A DNA stretch of 64,000 bases from positions 1,466,726 to 1,530,725 of the forward strand of contig NZ_LN890655.1 in the NCBI RefSeq assembly GCF_900066015.1. The letters run 5' to 3'. This stretch comes from Candidatus Promineifilum breve. GTDB taxonomy: Bacteria > Chloroflexota > Anaerolineae > Promineifilales > Promineifilaceae. The position numbers were made by a program, and so were the translations under genes. The notes below the pieces were generated by a model that saw nothing but the letters and a program-made list of their open reading frames with translations, had not been told where the DNA came from and did not search any database. Within the stretch, counting starts at the first letter, position 1; the number at the start of each line of letters is the position of its first letter. Shown one piece after another: positions 18,528 through 26,809 of the stretch.

Positions 18528-19756
18528 TGGCTTGCCTTCCCTCCGCCTTGTAGGGCGGGTTGGTAACCCGCCTCTTCTCCGCCGGCAATCCCATCCGCCC
18601 CCTCGCCCACATCCGGCGGCGCGGCTGGGGCGGGTTGCCAACCCGCCCTACTTTCGGCGGGCGTCTCCACGCCCAACCGCCGGGCGCGGTTCAGACGCCG
18701 GCTGAATATCTCGCTACTGACGACGAAGACGACCACCAGGCCGTTCAGGGCCGTGATGAGCGCCGCCGGCACTTGCATGGCCCGCTGCAAGCTGTTGGCC
18801 CCCACGATGAGAGCGCCGAAGATGAACGAGGCCGGGATCGCGCCGATGGGGTTGAGCTTGCCGAACAGCGCGGCGACGATGCCGTTGAAGCCGGCCGAGC
18901 CGGTGAAGCCGGCCAGCGAGCCATCGGTGAACATGCGGTGATGCACGCCGTAGACCTGCACCGCCCCGGCCAGCCCGGCGAACGCGCCGCTGAGCAGCAG
19001 CGCCAGAACGATGTTGCGCTTGACGTTGATGCCCGCGTAGCGCGAGGCGTCGGGGTTCAGGCCCACGGCGCGGATGCGATAGCCCGTCGTCGTCCGCCAC
19101 AGGAAGATGTAGACCACGAAGGCCAGCACCACAGCGATGAGCGCCCCCAGATGCAGCCGGGTGGGCACCAGGCGCGGCAGGTCGAAGGCCTGGGCCAGCC
19201 GCGCCGTCTGCGGAATGCGCGACGAGGCCTGGGCCTGGGCCGGATCGATCATCGGCTGGCGCAGCAGGTAGTTCATGCCCTGCACGGCGATGATGTTGAG
19301 CATGATCGTACTCAGGATTTCGTTGACGTTGTAATAAGCTTTCAGCACGCCGGGGATGCCGCCCCAGATGGCCCCGCCGACGAAACCGGCCACCAGCGCC
19401 AGGGGGATGACCACGATGCCCGGCGCTTCGGGAAACATCAGGCCGACGAGCGTGCCCAGGATGGCCCCGGCCACCAGTTGCCCCTCGCCGCCGATGTTGA
19501 TGACCCCGGCGCGAAAGGCGATGCAGATGCCCAGCGCCACCAGCAGCAGCGGCGTGGCCCGCACGATGGTGTCGGCCAGGGCGTTCTGCGAGCCGAACGC
19601 GCCTTTGAGCAGGGCGCTATAAGCGGTGAAGGGGTTGGCCCCCAGCAGTTGCAGCATGATGGCCCCGACCCCCAGCGCGGCCAGCGTCGCCAGCAGCGGC
19701 AAGAGCATATCGAAGAGTTGGGCAAATCGGGGGTGCTTGATGAAGAGATTGAGCAT
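18524..19756 (-). CDS. BMP-type ABC importer permease, set 2 first subunit (NupB/YufP-like)
   Basis: 410 residues, BPD_transp_2 family. It has multiple membrane helices, the conserved FRAGVINIGGEGQLV segment and the coupling loop GYRIRAVGLNPDASRYAGI. The transport domain ends near 355. The last 55 or so residues are a low-complexity hydrophilic tail rich in Gly, Ala, Pro and Glu. It contains AGWQPA and AGYQPA, encoded by an inverted repeat (18550-18651). It starts 24 bases after the first permease pair, so the two pairs lie in one continuous polycistron. Start ATG 19756, upstream GGAGGTG. Confidence 0.92.
   Translation of the reverse strand: MLNLFIKHPRFAQLFDMLLPLLATLAALGVGAIMLQLLGANPFTAYSALLKGAFGSQNALADTIVRATPLLLVALGICIAFRAGVINIGGEGQLVAGAILGTLVGLMFPEAPGIVVIPLALVAGFVGGAIWGGIPGVLKAYYNVNEILSTIMLNIIAVQGMNYLLRQPMIDPAQAQASSRIPQTARLAQAFDLPRLVPTRLHLGALIAVVLAFVVYIFLWRTTTGYRIRAVGLNPDASRYAGINVKRNIVLALLLSGAFAGLAGAVQVYGVHHRMFTDGSLAGFTGSAGFNGIVAALFGKLNPIGAIPASFIFGALIVGANSLQRAMQVPAALITALNGLVVVFVVSSEIFSRRLNRARRLGVETPAESRAGWQPAPAAPPDVGEGADGIAGGEEAGYQPALQGGGKASQ
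18550..18651. repeat. Inverted repeat GTAGGGCGGGTTGG family inside a coding sequence
   Basis: Left arm 18550-18572 and right arm 18629-18651 are reverse complements differing at one base. Each arm is itself a short palindrome (GGCGGGTTGG/CCAACCCGCC). The whole element lies in frame in the 3' end of the permease gene 18524-19756. Confidence 0.88.
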
Positions 19757-19780
19757 GGTCCACCTCCCTCGCGGCCGGCG

Positions 19781-20755
19781 CTACCCTTCCTGGAAGGGCG
19801 TGCCGAGAGCCATCGGCGGCGAAACGCGCAACACGCGGCGTAATGGCCGCTGCCAGCTCTTGGGCATGGCGTTGATAAATCGTTCGGTGTAGTCGCTGCC
19901 GACCGCCAGCAGCACCAGAATCATCAGAATCCAGGGCAGGCTATTGAAGGCCACGACCGACACTTCGGGGAAGGCGCGCTGCAACACCGTCGCCAGGGCC
20001 TTGGTCGCGCCAAAGAGCAGCGCGCCGAACGCGCCGCGAATGGGCGACCAGCCGCCGAAGATGACGATCGCCAGCGCGATCCAGCCCATGCCGCGGATGT
20101 GGCCGTCGGACCAGCCTATTTTGACGTTGAGCGAGAAGGCCGCCCCGGCGATGCCCACCAGCGCGCCGCCAAGAATGGTATACAGGTAGCGCTGGCGGTT
20201 GACGTTGACCCCACGAGCGAAGGCCGCCGCCGGCCGCTCGCCCGCGCCGCGCAGCCGCAGGCCGGGCTGGGTGCGGTTCAGCCACCACCAGGTGACGGCG
20301 ATCAGGATCATGGCGAAATAGACCACTACGTCGTGATCGAAGAAAATCGGGCCGATGACGGGGATGTCCTTGAGCAGCGGGATACCGAAATGGGGCACGG
20401 TGACGCCGCGCATCCGGGTGTAGTTCTGGCCCAGGAAGGCGCTCAGGTCGTCGCCCAGCAGGGCCAGCACGAAGCCAATGGCGACCTGGCTCTGCCCCAG
20501 GCGAATGCTGCCGACGGCGACGATGGCGGCAAAGATCATGCCGACCACGGCCGCGGCCAAAAAGCCCAGCCACACGTTTTGCGTCATCAGGCCGACGACG
20601 AAGGCGGTCATGGCCGCCATGAGCATCGTGCCGTCGAGCGACAGATTGACGACGCCGGCCCGCTCGGTCAGGATTTCGCCACAAACGGCGATGATGAGCG
20701 GCGAGGCCTGCAAAATGATCGAGGCCAATACGGCGATGAGTTGTGCGTTATTCAT
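19781..20755 (-). CDS. BMP-type ABC importer permease, set 1 second subunit
   Basis: 324 residues, BPD_transp_2 family, with about 8-9 helices. Signature parts are ERAGVVNLSLDGTMLM near the N-terminus, the coupling loop GLRLRGAGERPAAAFARGV and IFGGWSPIRGAFGALLFG. The C-terminus ends RVSPPMALGTPFQEG, similar in style to the paralogue at 17586 (GVPYERGT). The start at 20755 abuts the stop of the partner permease (20755-22035). Together with that gene and the ATPase at 22032-23495 it makes one complete membrane part of an importer. Confidence 0.93.
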   Translation of the reverse strand: MNNAQLIAVLASIILQASPLIIAVCGEILTERAGVVNLSLDGTMLMAAMTAFVVGLMTQNVWLGFLAAAVVGMIFAAIVAVGSIRLGQSQVAIGFVLALLGDDLSAFLGQNYTRMRGVTVPHFGIPLLKDIPVIGPIFFDHDVVVYFAMILIAVTWWWLNRTQPGLRLRGAGERPAAAFARGVNVNRQRYLYTILGGALVGIAGAAFSLNVKIGWSDGHIRGMGWIALAIVIFGGWSPIRGAFGALLFGATKALATVLQRAFPEVSVVAFNSLPWILMILVLLAVGSDYTERFINAMPKSWQRPLRRVLRVSPPMALGTPFQEG

Positions 20756-22035
20756 CAGTCGCCTCGCCCTCCCCCAACCCCTCCCGGTGGGAGGGGAGTA
20801 ACTGTCCCCTCTCCCTGTGGGAGAGGGTTAGGGAGAGGTTCTTTTCCTGTCCCCTCTCCCCCCGGGAGAGGGCTAGGGAGAGGGTCTTTTCCTGTCCCCT
20901 CTCCCCCCGGGAGAGGGCTAGGGAGAGGGTCTTTTCCTGTCCCCTCTCCCCCCGGGAGAGGGTTAGGGAGAGGGTCTTCACCCCCATGATGAGAAGATAC
21001 CCGGCCAATCCCCAATTGCCGCGCCGACCCAAACAGCAACACAAACAACACCATCACCCCGGTCAAAATCCCCCCCAGCGCCGAATGCAGTTGCGTCTTC
21101 AATTGCAACGTAATACTGCCGTTGAGCACGACCGAGAAGAAAAAGGCGATCAGCGGCACCCACAGGATGCGATAGGCGGCCAGCATCACAATGAGCAGCG
21201 ACAGAAAGCCGATGCCGCCGGAGATACTTTGCCGCAGGCTGTCGAACCAACTGAGGACGCGCACCGCCCCGCCCAACCCGGCCAGCGCGCCACAGGCCAT
21301 CATCGCCAGGATCGTCTCGCGCTCGCTCGATACGCCCAACAGATAGGCCGAATACGGGTTCTTGCCCAGCGCCTTCAGCTTGAGGCCCCAGGTCGTGCCG
21401 CGCAGGATGTAGTAGACGCCAATGATGGCGATGGTCGCCAGGATGAGCGACAGCGGGCTGAAGCGCGACTCCCACAGCCGGGGCAGCAGGGCCGCCTCCT
21501 GGAAGGGCGTCGTGCCGCGAAAGCTGCCGCCCTCCGGCGGCTGCCACGGCCCGGAGATCAGGTAATTGGTCAGGATAATTGCCAGATTGTTGAGCGCCAG
21601 ACCGCTGAAAATCTCGTTGACCTTGCCGCGCGTCTTGAGCACGGCCGACAGCCCGGCCCACAGCGCCCCGCCCAGCATGGCCGCGCCGATCTCCAGCGGG
21701 ATGAGCACCCAGGCCGGCCCGCTGAGACGCAGGGCCACCCAACTGGCGCAGATGGCTCCCAGGATGATCTGCCCCTCCACGCCGATGTTCCATAAGCCGG
21801 CGGTGAAGGTGATGATCAGGCCGGTGGAGGCCAGCAACATGGGCACCCAGAAAGCCAGCACGCCCAGAATCTTGTCCTGGCCGCCGAACGCGCCGTCCCA
21901 CATGGCCCGATAGGCTTCGGCCGGGCTGGCGTCGAACAGCAGCAGCAGGCCACTGGTGAAAATGAGCGCGGCGGCGATGGGCACGAGCGGCCAAAGGCGA
22001 AGCAGCCAGCCGCGGCCGGTTTGCGCCTGTGTCAT
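20755..22035 (-). CDS. BMP-type ABC importer permease, set 1 first subunit, with repeat-encoded C-terminal tail
   Basis: 426 residues. The BPD_transp_2 transport domain (about 1-345) has the FTAGLWNIGVEGQII segment and the coupling loop GLKLKALGKNPYSAYLLGV. The last 75 or so residues are four to five in-frame copies of a 15-residue unit of the type DPLPSPLPGGEGTGK, then a Gly/Arg-rich end. This tail is encoded by the 45-bp hairpin repeats at 20765-20985 and has no counterpart in known permeases. The start overlaps the ATPase stop by 4 bases (ATGA) and the stop meets the next permease start. The tail is inferred to be cytoplasmic, placing it near the ATPase or ribosome side. Confidence 0.9.
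   Translation of the reverse strand: MTQAQTGRGWLLRLWPLVPIAAALIFTSGLLLLFDASPAEAYRAMWDGAFGGQDKILGVLAFWVPMLLASTGLIITFTAGLWNIGVEGQIILGAICASWVALRLSGPAWVLIPLEIGAAMLGGALWAGLSAVLKTRGKVNEIFSGLALNNLAIILTNYLISGPWQPPEGGSFRGTTPFQEAALLPRLWESRFSPLSLILATIAIIGVYYILRGTTWGLKLKALGKNPYSAYLLGVSSERETILAMMACGALAGLGGAVRVLSWFDSLRQSISGGIGFLSLLIVMLAAYRILWVPLIAFFFSVVLNGSITLQLKTQLHSALGGILTGVMVLFVLLFGSARQLGIGRVSSHHGGEDPLPNPLPGGEGTGKDPLPSPLPGGEGTGKDPLPSPLPGGEGTGKEPLPNPLPQGEGTVTPLPPGGVGGGRGD
20765..20985. repeat. 45-bp tandem hairpin repeats, in frame at a permease 3' end
   Basis: CTTTTCCTGT recurs at 20841, 20886 and 20931, a period of exactly 45. Each unit has CTCTCCC...GGGAGAGGG complementarity. More diverged units flank the regular ones. 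Because 45 is a multiple of three, the permease frame stays open through the whole array. Confidence 0.92.
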
Positions 22036-23495
22036 GCCTGTCCTCCTATCAGATGGCCCAGTTCTTCGGCCGTCGTGGCCCGCGCGTCGAGCACGCGCGA
22101 CATGACACCGCCGGAGAACACGGCGATGCGGTCGCTATGCTCGATGATCTCATCCAGGTCGGCCGAGATAAACAGGATGGCCGTGCCGTCCTGGCGGCGC
22201 TGGTAGAGCAGTTGCCAGATGTAATCGGCCGAGCGCACGTCGAGGCCGCGGGTGGGATGCTCCAGCAGCAGCAGCTTCAGCGGCGCGTTGAGCAGCGAGA
22301 AGAGCAGGCGCTGCTGGTTGCCGCCGGAGAGGGCGTCGGCCGTCGTCTCCGGCCGGCCGACGATCTGATAGGTCTTGATCCGCTCGCCCATCTCGGCCTG
22401 ATTCTCTTTCCAATCGACGAAGAACCGCTGGCCGGGCCGGGCCAGGACGAGGTGCTCGGTCAGGCTGAGGCCGGCCACCAGTCCCTCTTCCAGCCGTCCG
22501 GCGGCCACGTAGCCCACGCCGTAATCTTGCAGCCGGTGGTAGCGCCAGCCGGTCACGTCCTGGCCGCCGAGGCGAACCCGACCGCCGGCCACGGGGATCA
22601 ACCCGCCGCAGGCCTGCATGACCAGGCGCTGCCCGCTGCCCTCCAGCCCGGCAAAACCAAAAATCTCCCCGGCGCGGACGGAGAGATTGATGGGGGGAAT
22701 GGTTAATTGGTAGGTGGCGATGGTCGCGTCCTGCAATTCGAGCACCGGCTGGCCCAGGGCGAAGTCCGGGCGGCGGCTGCGCTGCGGAGCCTGGCCGAAC
22801 ATCATTTCCACCAGTTGTTCGTTCAGACAGGGCAACTCCTGATCGCCGGCCAGCTTGCCGCGCCGCAGGATGTAGGCATAGAAACAAAGCTCCTGCACCT
22901 CTTCCAGCTTGTGGGAAACCAGAATAACGGTCTTGCCCTCTTCGCGCGTCATTACCCGCATCGAATCGAACAGGACGCCTTTTTGCTCGGCGCTGATGCC
23001 GGTGGTGGGCTCGTCGAGGATGAGCACCTGGGCCCCGCCGGCCAGCAGGCGGACGAGTTCCAGTTGTTGCCGCTCGCCCATCGACAGCGAGTCGATGGTG
23101 GCGTTGGCGTCGATGCTGAAGCCGTAGCGGGCGGCCAGCGCGTCCAATTCGGCGCGGGCGGCCTTATAATCGAGGCGCGTGCGATTGTCGCGGCCCAACA
23201 GATAATTATCGATGACCCGGAACGGCGGCATATCCAGCGGGTCCTGATAGAGCATCCCCACGCCCTTGGCCAGCGCATCGGCCGGCGAATGGAAGCGCAC
23301 CGGCCGGCCGTCGAGCAGGATTTCGCCGCCGGTTGGGGGTTGGTAGCCGGACAGGATCTTCATCAGGGTGCTCTTGCCGGCGCCGTTTTCGCCCACAAGC
23401 GCATAGATCTTGCCCGGTTCAAAGGTCAGGTTGATGCCGTCATTGGCTTTCACCTGTCCGAAGTACTTACGGATGTCTCGCAGCTCGACCCGCAT
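22032..23495 (-). CDS. BMP-type ABC importer ATPase (double-cassette), set 1
   Basis: 487 residues with two cassettes. First: Walker A GENGAGKST (35-43), Q-loop LYQDP, signature LSMGERQQL (137-145), Walker B VLILDEPTTG (157-166). Second: degenerate Walker A (GLEGSGQR), signature LSGGNQQRLLF, Walker-B-like LLLLEHPTRG with His in place of the usual Asp/Glu pair. It is the first gene of the cluster and overlaps the first permease by 4 bases. It is clearly diverged from the set-2 ATPase at 13354, so the duplication is old or the two sets came from different sources. Start ATG 23495. Confidence 0.92.
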   Translation of the reverse strand: MRVELRDIRKYFGQVKANDGINLTFEPGKIYALVGENGAGKSTLMKILSGYQPPTGGEILLDGRPVRFHSPADALAKGVGMLYQDPLDMPPFRVIDNYLLGRDNRTRLDYKAARAELDALAARYGFSIDANATIDSLSMGERQQLELVRLLAGGAQVLILDEPTTGISAEQKGVLFDSMRVMTREEGKTVILVSHKLEEVQELCFYAYILRRGKLAGDQELPCLNEQLVEMMFGQAPQRSRRPDFALGQPVLELQDATIATYQLTIPPINLSVRAGEIFGFAGLEGSGQRLVMQACGGLIPVAGGRVRLGGQDVTGWRYHRLQDYGVGYVAAGRLEEGLVAGLSLTEHLVLARPGQRFFVDWKENQAEMGERIKTYQIVGRPETTADALSGGNQQRLLFSLLNAPLKLLLLEHPTRGLDVRSADYIWQLLYQRRQDGTAILFISADLDEIIEHSDRIAVFSGGVMSRVLDARATTAEELGHLIGGQA

Positions 23496-23664
23496 ATGAC
23501 TCCTTCACCACGGCGAGGCTCCTGGGCCTGCTGTGCCGGCAGATTGCGCCGACCGGCCAAACCCAGTCTACGTAGCATAATGGAAGAAAGGTTCGCTGGG
23601 TACTGTCATTGATCCTGTCTTTGGTATGACATTCATCGTCAACAATGCCCAATGACACGCCGTT

Positions 23665-24921
23665 CTAGGCGTCGCTGGAGTGATTGGTGGTGTTTCCCTC
23701 AGAAACCGGGGGCGACAAGTCGCGCCCGGCGTGGTCACGCCCATGGTCACGATCGTGGGCATTGATCAATTGCGCCTCCTCGGCATAGCGGCGCAGCAGC
23801 GGCTCATGGCCCAATTCGGCCGCCGTCTGTTGGGCGGCGGCGATGTCGGCGCGGGCGGCCTCGTATTGGCCCAGGCGGCGATAGCCCTGGGCGCGCATGT
23901 AGCGCAGTTCGGCCAAATGGCCCGGCGACAGGCCGGCCGGATCGATTTCGGCCGCGGCCAGGGCCGGATCGAGCGCCGCCACGGCCGCCCGGCCGTCGCC
24001 CCGCTCCAGATAGTGGCGGGCGACGAGCCGCCGGGCCAACGCCGCGTCGTCGGGCTGGCGCAGCCCCAACGCCAGGGCGCGCTCGGCGCTACGGGCGGCG
24101 TCGGGGTCTACCTGGCCGCGTCCGCCGCGGAGCAATGCCTTTTGCAGATGCCCCTCGGCCGATTGGGGATAGTCGCTCAGGAAAATGTCCAGCGCGGTGC
24201 GGGCCTGGTGGGGTGCGCCGCCGACTTGCAGGGCGGCAATGGCCTGCAACTGGACCATGGGATCACCCAGGGAGTTGCCGGCCCTCTCAAAACGACTCTG
24301 GGCGGCGGCCGACTCGAAGGCCACCATCTCGAACGTCCCGACGCGGTCAGCCCGCCAGAACCACAACAGGGCCAGGGCGTGGGCCACGGCCGTAGCCGCG
24401 CTCAGGATGGGCGTCGCCCCAAAGTCGTAGATACTGCGCCAGTCGCCGATGGGCAGAAACAGGCTGAAGAGCGGATAATAGAGCAGGGAAAAGTAGATTT
24501 GGAAGCGCACGGCGCGCAGGCCGAAGTAGCGGATGGTCCGGCTGGGGCTGCGGCGAGCCACCAGCCACACGGCCGTGCCGAAGGCCAGCGACCCCAGCGT
24601 GCCGGCGATGGCGATGAGCCAGTTTTCGGCGGCGCTGAACACCCCATCGGGCACGACGTAGCCCCAGAAGACGCGGTAGCCGAACTCGACCACCCGCCCG
24701 CCGAAGGCCACGACCGCCAGGGCATGGGCTGCCTCGTGGACCAGTACGGCCGGGGGGACGCCCAAAAAGAACGCCGCCTGTTCGGCCTGGCGTTGTTTGG
24801 CCCCGGTGAGTGGCTCCTGCCGCAGCGCGCCCCAATTTCGGCCGATCTGTACCGCCAATTGGATGGCGCGAACAATGTACACCAGGGCCAGGACGTTGAA
24901 CAGACTCGTCATTAATGACAT
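23665..24921 (-). CDS. M50-like membrane zinc protease with C-terminal TPR region
   Basis: 418 residues. An HExxH motif (HEAAH, 62-66) lies in a hydrophobic helix, and further helices run to about 215. A GDWRSIYDFGATP segment provides a later conserved Asp, as in site-2-protease-like M50 relatives. The second half (about 225-395) is helical TPR-like repeats (for example ALDIFLSDYPQSAEGHLQKALL), probably cytoplasmic. The end is His/Asp-rich. Members of this fold cleave within or near the membrane, often in regulated proteolysis, and the TPR part may select the substrate. It is divergent from the cNMP/PH gene at 25073 across a 150-base spacer that carries a palindromic repeat. Confidence 0.75.
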   Translation of the reverse strand: MSLMTSLFNVLALVYIVRAIQLAVQIGRNWGALRQEPLTGAKQRQAEQAAFFLGVPPAVLVHEAAHALAVVAFGGRVVEFGYRVFWGYVVPDGVFSAAENWLIAIAGTLGSLAFGTAVWLVARRSPSRTIRYFGLRAVRFQIYFSLLYYPLFSLFLPIGDWRSIYDFGATPILSAATAVAHALALLWFWRADRVGTFEMVAFESAAAQSRFERAGNSLGDPMVQLQAIAALQVGGAPHQARTALDIFLSDYPQSAEGHLQKALLRGGRGQVDPDAARSAERALALGLRQPDDAALARRLVARHYLERGDGRAAVAALDPALAAAEIDPAGLSPGHLAELRYMRAQGYRRLGQYEAARADIAAAQQTAAELGHEPLLRRYAEEAQLINAHDRDHGRDHAGRDLSPPVSEGNTTNHSSDA

Positions 24922-24973
24922 CGGCTAGTCGTCATCATAGCCGACATGACCCGGCGCGGCAATCATAATCGGG

Positions 24974-25049
24974 ACTTAACCCTGACCGGTGGGCGGACAT
25001 AGACCATTTACAGAAGCGAGACGTTGGGCCGCTCACCTGTCAGGTCTCA
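24974..25049. repeat. Imperfect inverted repeat, ACCTGTCAGGT family
   Basis: The left arm (CCTGACCGGTGGGCGG, 24980-24996) pairs with the right arm (CCGCTCACCTGTCAGG, 25029-25044) around a loop of about 32 bases. It sits between two divergent genes. The right arm overlaps the candidate -35 region of the rightward gene. Confidence 0.65.
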
Positions 25050-25066
25050 CCAATTCATGTTAAAAT
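25037..25066 (+). promoter_or_regulatory. Candidate promoter giving a leaderless mRNA
   Basis: A TAAAAT -10 box at 25061-25066 ends six bases before the GTG start at 25073, so transcription would begin at or beside the start codon. A CTGTCA -35-like hexamer at 25037-25042 (spacer 18) lies within the ACCTGTCAGGT palindrome. No ribosome site is present upstream of the GTG, which supports a leaderless message. Confidence 0.5.
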
Positions 25067-25072
25067 GGGGCT

Positions 25073-26809
25073 GTGAGCGATAAGAGTGAATTCCTGAGCG
25101 AGTTGCCCCTCTTCACCAATCTGAGCGAGGCGGCCATCGACGCCATTGCCGGCATCACCAAAGAGTATGCCTTCGATAGCGGCGCGGTCATCGCCTACCA
25201 GCGCGACATCGCCGGCCAGTTCTACATCGTCAAGGAAGGGCGGCTGTTCACCATCGCCATCGACAACAACGGCATCACGCGCGGCTCCAAATCCTACTTC
25301 CCCGGCCAATATTTCAACGAGATGTGGCTGCTGGTGCCCGGTGTCCATCCGGCCACCATCAAGGGCGGCGAGGCAGGACGCCTCTACGTCATCGAAGGCT
25401 CGGATTTCGTCCAACTGCTCAAACGCTTCCCGGCCATCATCGACGCGCTGGCCCCCTATGAGGATGACGACGATACCCACTATGGCCTGAGCGATGAGGC
25501 CTGGCTGGAGGCACAAAAGCTCAAGCTGCGCCCGCGCCGCGTCACCACGTCGGCCGGTGGGGCATTGCTGCCGGAGGAACGGTTGGAGTTGTTCACCCGT
25601 CGTAGCTGGTGGTATCTGCTGGGCCTGCTGCTGCTGCCGTTCAGCCTGCTGATCATCGCCATCGTCGTCGTCATCGTCACGCCGACCGATACCGGCCTGG
25701 AAGTCAGCGTCAAATATGGTCTGCCCATCATCCTGATCCTCATCAGTCTCATCATTGCCCTGTTACGGCTGATCGACTTCCGCGCCGACTACTTTCTGAT
25801 CACCAACCGCCATCTGACCCACCACGAGTTCGAGTTGCGCCATTTCCGCATCCAACTGGTGAAAGTGCCTATCGGTCAGATACAGACGGTCGAAATCGTG
25901 AAGCCTTCCTTCCTGGCGAATATGTTCAACATCGGCACGGCGCGGGTGACGACGGCGGCCATTGCCGGCGTCATCCTGTTCGACAACATCGACAATCCGG
26001 TCGTGGTTAAAAACATTCTGGAACGTCTGATCGGCCAATACAAGACGCAGGAGTCGGCCCAGACCCAGGCCGTCATGCGCCAGGCGCTGGAAAAACATTT
26101 CGGTGTCGGTTCGCCGCTGACGCCCACGGAGACGCCGGCCGCCCCCGCCCCCCGGCCGCGCAGCCCGGAAGGGTTCTTCGCCGGACTAAGCAAGCGCTAT
26201 GGCTGGCGGGTCATCGAGGGCAATACGATCACCTATCGCAAGAGCCTGTTTGTGCTGCTGAAACAGGTCAGTTTGCCGCTGCTGGTGTTCGTCGGGCTGG
26301 GTGTGGCCCTGGCGGGGGCCATCTATGCCGAGATTACGCCCTGGGTGGTGGCGATCCTGATCGGCGTCGGCGCGCTGGCCAATCTGGGTTGGTTCGTGTG
26401 GCAGTTGGAGAACTGGCGCAACGACATCTTCCAACTGAGCGACCGCTTCGTGCTCGACGTGGATCGCAAGCCGTTCGGCTTCGGCGAGAGCCGCAAGCAG
26501 GCGGCCATCAGCAACATCCAGAACGTTGATGCCTCGCGTCCCGGTTTTCTGCCGACGCTGTTCAACTATGGCTTTGTCAGCATCGACACCGCCGGCTCCA
26601 AATCCGATATCGTCTTCGACTACGTGCCCAATCCCGAACTCATCCAGAGCGACATCTTCCAGCGCATCGACGAAAGCCGCCGCCAACAGCGCGTGCAAGA
26701 GGGCAGCACCCGCCGCCAGGAGTACGCCCTGCTGCTCGACGTCTATCGCCAGGCGATGGAACAACAGCGCATCCCGCGCCGCACCCCCACCGATTTTGAG
26801 GAGACATGA
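25073..26809 (+). CDS. Membrane protein with N-terminal cyclic-nucleotide-binding-like domain and two bacterial PH domains
   Basis: 578 residues from a GTG. Residues about 5-130 resemble a Crp-type cNMP-binding beta-roll (FLSELPLFTNLSEAAIDAIAG, then YIVKEGRLF). Two helices follow (about 180-232). A bacterial PH domain comes next (about 235-330, from DYFLITNRHLTHHE through VPIGQIQTVEI to GTARVTTAA). A second helix pair (about 393-440) precedes a second PH-like domain (about 450-545, ISNIQNVD...YGFVSIDTAG). The layout suggests a ligand-gated membrane-surface protein. It has no enzyme motif. The stop overlaps the def start (ATGA), so it is translationally coupled to def. Its function is not known. 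Confidence 0.8.
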   Translation: MSDKSEFLSELPLFTNLSEAAIDAIAGITKEYAFDSGAVIAYQRDIAGQFYIVKEGRLFTIAIDNNGITRGSKSYFPGQYFNEMWLLVPGVHPATIKGGEAGRLYVIEGSDFVQLLKRFPAIIDALAPYEDDDDTHYGLSDEAWLEAQKLKLRPRRVTTSAGGALLPEERLELFTRRSWWYLLGLLLLPFSLLIIAIVVVIVTPTDTGLEVSVKYGLPIILILISLIIALLRLIDFRADYFLITNRHLTHHEFELRHFRIQLVKVPIGQIQTVEIVKPSFLANMFNIGTARVTTAAIAGVILFDNIDNPVVVKNILERLIGQYKTQESAQTQAVMRQALEKHFGVGSPLTPTETPAAPAPRPRSPEGFFAGLSKRYGWRVIEGNTITYRKSLFVLLKQVSLPLLVFVGLGVALAGAIYAEITPWVVAILIGVGALANLGWFVWQLENWRNDIFQLSDRFVLDVDRKPFGFGESRKQAAISNIQNVDASRPGFLPTLFNYGFVSIDTAGSKSDIVFDYVPNPELIQSDIFQRIDESRRQQRVQEGSTRRQEYALLLDVYRQAMEQQRIPRRTPTDFEET

